DNA from: Micavibrio aeruginosavorus
GTDB lineage: Bacteria > Pseudomonadota > Alphaproteobacteria > UBA9219
Assembly (NCBI GenBank): GCA_020720905.1
Contig: DYNT01000056.1
Location: forward strand, 1 to 8,257
DNA: 8,257 nucleotides
Direction of reading: 5' to 3'
Shown here: positions 7,342 to 8,257 of the stretch, in pieces
Position numbering within the stretch: the stretch's first letter is position 1
Layout of the letters: each line of letters begins with the position of its first letter
Position numbers and translations under genes: made by a program
Notes under the pieces: generated by a model
What the model was told of the DNA's origin: nothing
The model's database searches: none
What the model saw: the letters and a program-made list of their open reading frames with translations, nothing else

Positions 7342-7469
7342 TGTCATTCCCGCGAAGGCGGGAATCCAGGGGATTGGGCGATTCACTTGGGTGTTAAACC
7401 CTCTGGATCCCCGCCCCCCCCTCTCTTCGTCCGCCGCTATTGCGGCGGGACGAGGGCGCGGGGATGACA
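7342..7469. repeat. Paired-hairpin palindromic repeat between permease and ATPase
   Basis: A 128-bp element whose ends, tgtcattcccgcg (7342-7354) and cgcggggatgaca (7457-7469), are inverted repeats matching at 12 of 13 positions. The left hairpin is attcccgc, loop gaag, gcgggaat (7346-7365). An inner pair, ggcgggaatccagggg (7357-7372) and ccctctggatccccgcc (7399-7415), is also largely complementary. The right arm carries an extra hairpin around gccgc-tatt-gcggc (about 7427-7454) and a run of eight C (7414-7421). On the minus strand it reads out the peptide WIPAFAGMT, familiar from spurious proteins translated from this repeat type. Confidence 0.85.
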
Positions 7470-7506
7470 ACATTCTTTTGGTTTTTATTGGGTGCAAAAC
7501 CATCCC

Positions 7507-8172
7507 CTATCTTTCCGAATAATCGCGGGTGTAGCGTTTTTTCAGCCACGCGGCGAGGATGTTGATGGGCAAGCAAACCGCAAGGAAGAACAGCGCAAGC
7601 GCCGTGTAAATCTCAATGGGGCGATAGATCAGGCTGTTGATGCGCTGCGCGACGCGGAACAATTCTTCAACCGAGATAAGGCTGGCGAATAGGGAGGCGT
7701 GCAACATCCCGACTTGCAAGATCATCAGCGAGGGCAGCAGTTGACGGAACAGAATGGGTAGCTGGATATGGCGCACGATAGCACGTGTTGTCATCCCGCA
7801 CACGCGCCCCGCCACGATGTATTGAGCGGGGAAATCGACGACGGCTTGGCGCACAATTTCGCCCACGCCAAACAGGTTGACCAGCGAGAGAGTCAGCGCC
7901 GCCGTATAGAAAGGATCAATCACAACATCGAACATCGCTTGCGCCGGATAGTGCAGCCAGAACAGGATCACCAATGTCGGAATGGCGGAAAAGGCAAAGG
8001 AAGTCCCTTGGATCGTCAAGCCCCAACTGCGGCGACGATGAGCGCCCAAAACGCCCATCGCGATGCCGCCCACCAGCCCGACGCTCCATATCACCGCGCA
8101 AAGCTGAAGCGTAACCGACAGCCCTTGCAGAAAAGCAAGGTGATAGGTGATGAGAATATCAAGGACGGACAT
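7507..8172 (-). CDS. ABC transporter permease, polar amino-acid (HAAT) type
   Basis: A 221-residue inner-membrane permease that would form the channel of an amino-acid importer, probably as a homodimer or with a second subunit not in the window. Hydrophobic segments lie at about 12-40, 57-77, 89-108, 147-165 and 187-208, the usual five-helix plan. The N-terminal FLQGLSVTLQLC matches the GxxxTLxLx start of the family. The ATPase-coupling loop reads VAGRVCGMTTRAIVRHIQLP (120-139): the conserved G and LP remain, but EAA has become VAG. The GEIVRQAVVDFPAQY stretch before it is also typical. The ATG at 8172 has AGGAAG 9 nt upstream. An open frame ends 13 bp before it, suggesting the gene is not first in its operon. 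The ATPase partner lies downstream beyond a repeat. Confidence 0.88.
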   Translation of the reverse strand: MSVLDILITYHLAFLQGLSVTLQLCAVIWSVGLVGGIAMGVLGAHRRRSWGLTIQGTSFAFSAIPTLVILFWLHYPAQAMFDVVIDPFYTAALTLSLVNLFGVGEIVRQAVVDFPAQYIVAGRVCGMTTRAIVRHIQLPILFRQLLPSLMILQVGMLHASLFASLISVEELFRVAQRINSLIYRPIEIYTALALFFLAVCLPINILAAWLKKRYTRDYSER

Positions 8173-8185
8173 GACCCTTTGCTTC

Positions 8186-8257
8186 CTATTTTCCAGAAGA
8201 CGTTACATAGGGAAGGCTCATGCGCAGAAACCTATTGTCAGGCGTTTCATATTTGTC
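8186..8257 (-). CDS. C-terminal end of an upstream gene, unidentified
   Basis: An open frame enters from the window edge and stops at TAG (8188-8186), 13 bp before the permease start. It encodes 23 residues ending RMSLPYVTSSGK. The other two minus-strand frames stop within the same stretch. In this position a solute-binding protein of the same transporter would be expected, but the fragment is too short to identify. It has no membrane segment, which speaks weakly against a second permease. Confidence 0.4.
   Translation of the reverse strand, partial: DKYETPDNRFLRMSLPYVTSSGK

Noticed and set aside
6045..7469. Possible CRISPR-like repeats
   Set aside because: The two repeats are inverted palindromic elements over 1.2 kb apart, with no regular spacers and no cas gene.
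7282..7503. 73-codon minus-strand frame between permease and ATPase
   Set aside because: It is translated from the palindromic repeat (it contains WIPAFAGMT) and has no family features.

Overview
The window looks like part of an alphaproteobacterial chromosome. The evidence is a hopanoid-associated HpnM-type protein, a fused GH17-GT2 membrane glucan synthase of the kind known from Bradyrhizobium and Pseudomonas, a DXP-pathway synthase, a BrnT/BrnA toxin-antitoxin pair, and dispersed GTCAT-ended paired-hairpin repeats of a sort common in this class. Genus cannot be told from sequence alone. Every well-supported gene reads on the minus strand, so biological order runs from high to low coordinates.

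Layout in transcription order. (1) 8257-6557: the end of an unidentified upstream frame, a polar amino-acid-type ABC permease (8172-7507), a 218-bp gap filled mostly by a paired-hairpin repeat, and the ABC ATPase (7288-6557). (2) 6556-6000: a long gene-free spacer with a second paired-hairpin repeat 5' of dxs and a possible decayed repeat; nothing else in it is recognisable. (3) 5999-3987: dxs, most likely starting at TTG behind a strong Shine-Dalgarno, making DXP for isoprenoids and therefore for hopanoids. (4) 3990-3397: brnT-brnA with its own consensus-like promoter. The -35 box contains the dxs stop codon, and a perfect 22-bp palindrome covers the -10 box. (5) 3352-3332: a hairpin that may end or attenuate the brnTA transcript. 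(6) 3289-95: hpnM, a secreted MlaC/Ttg2-type protein, then 6 bp later an 854-residue membrane enzyme with a periplasmic-side GH17 domain and a cytosolic GT2 domain.

A plausible reading is an envelope-related block: dxs feeds isoprenoid and hopanoid synthesis, HpnM is thought to carry lipid across the periplasm, and the GH17-GT2 enzyme makes and remodels a beta-glucan. The toxin-antitoxin pair sits as an insert between dxs and hpnM. The ABC genes are probably a separate transport unit. No CRISPR array, rRNA, tRNA or transposase gene was seen. Nothing here is clearly a new system. The items most worth checking are the hpnM/GH17-GT2 pairing, the compact brnTA control region, and the repeat family.
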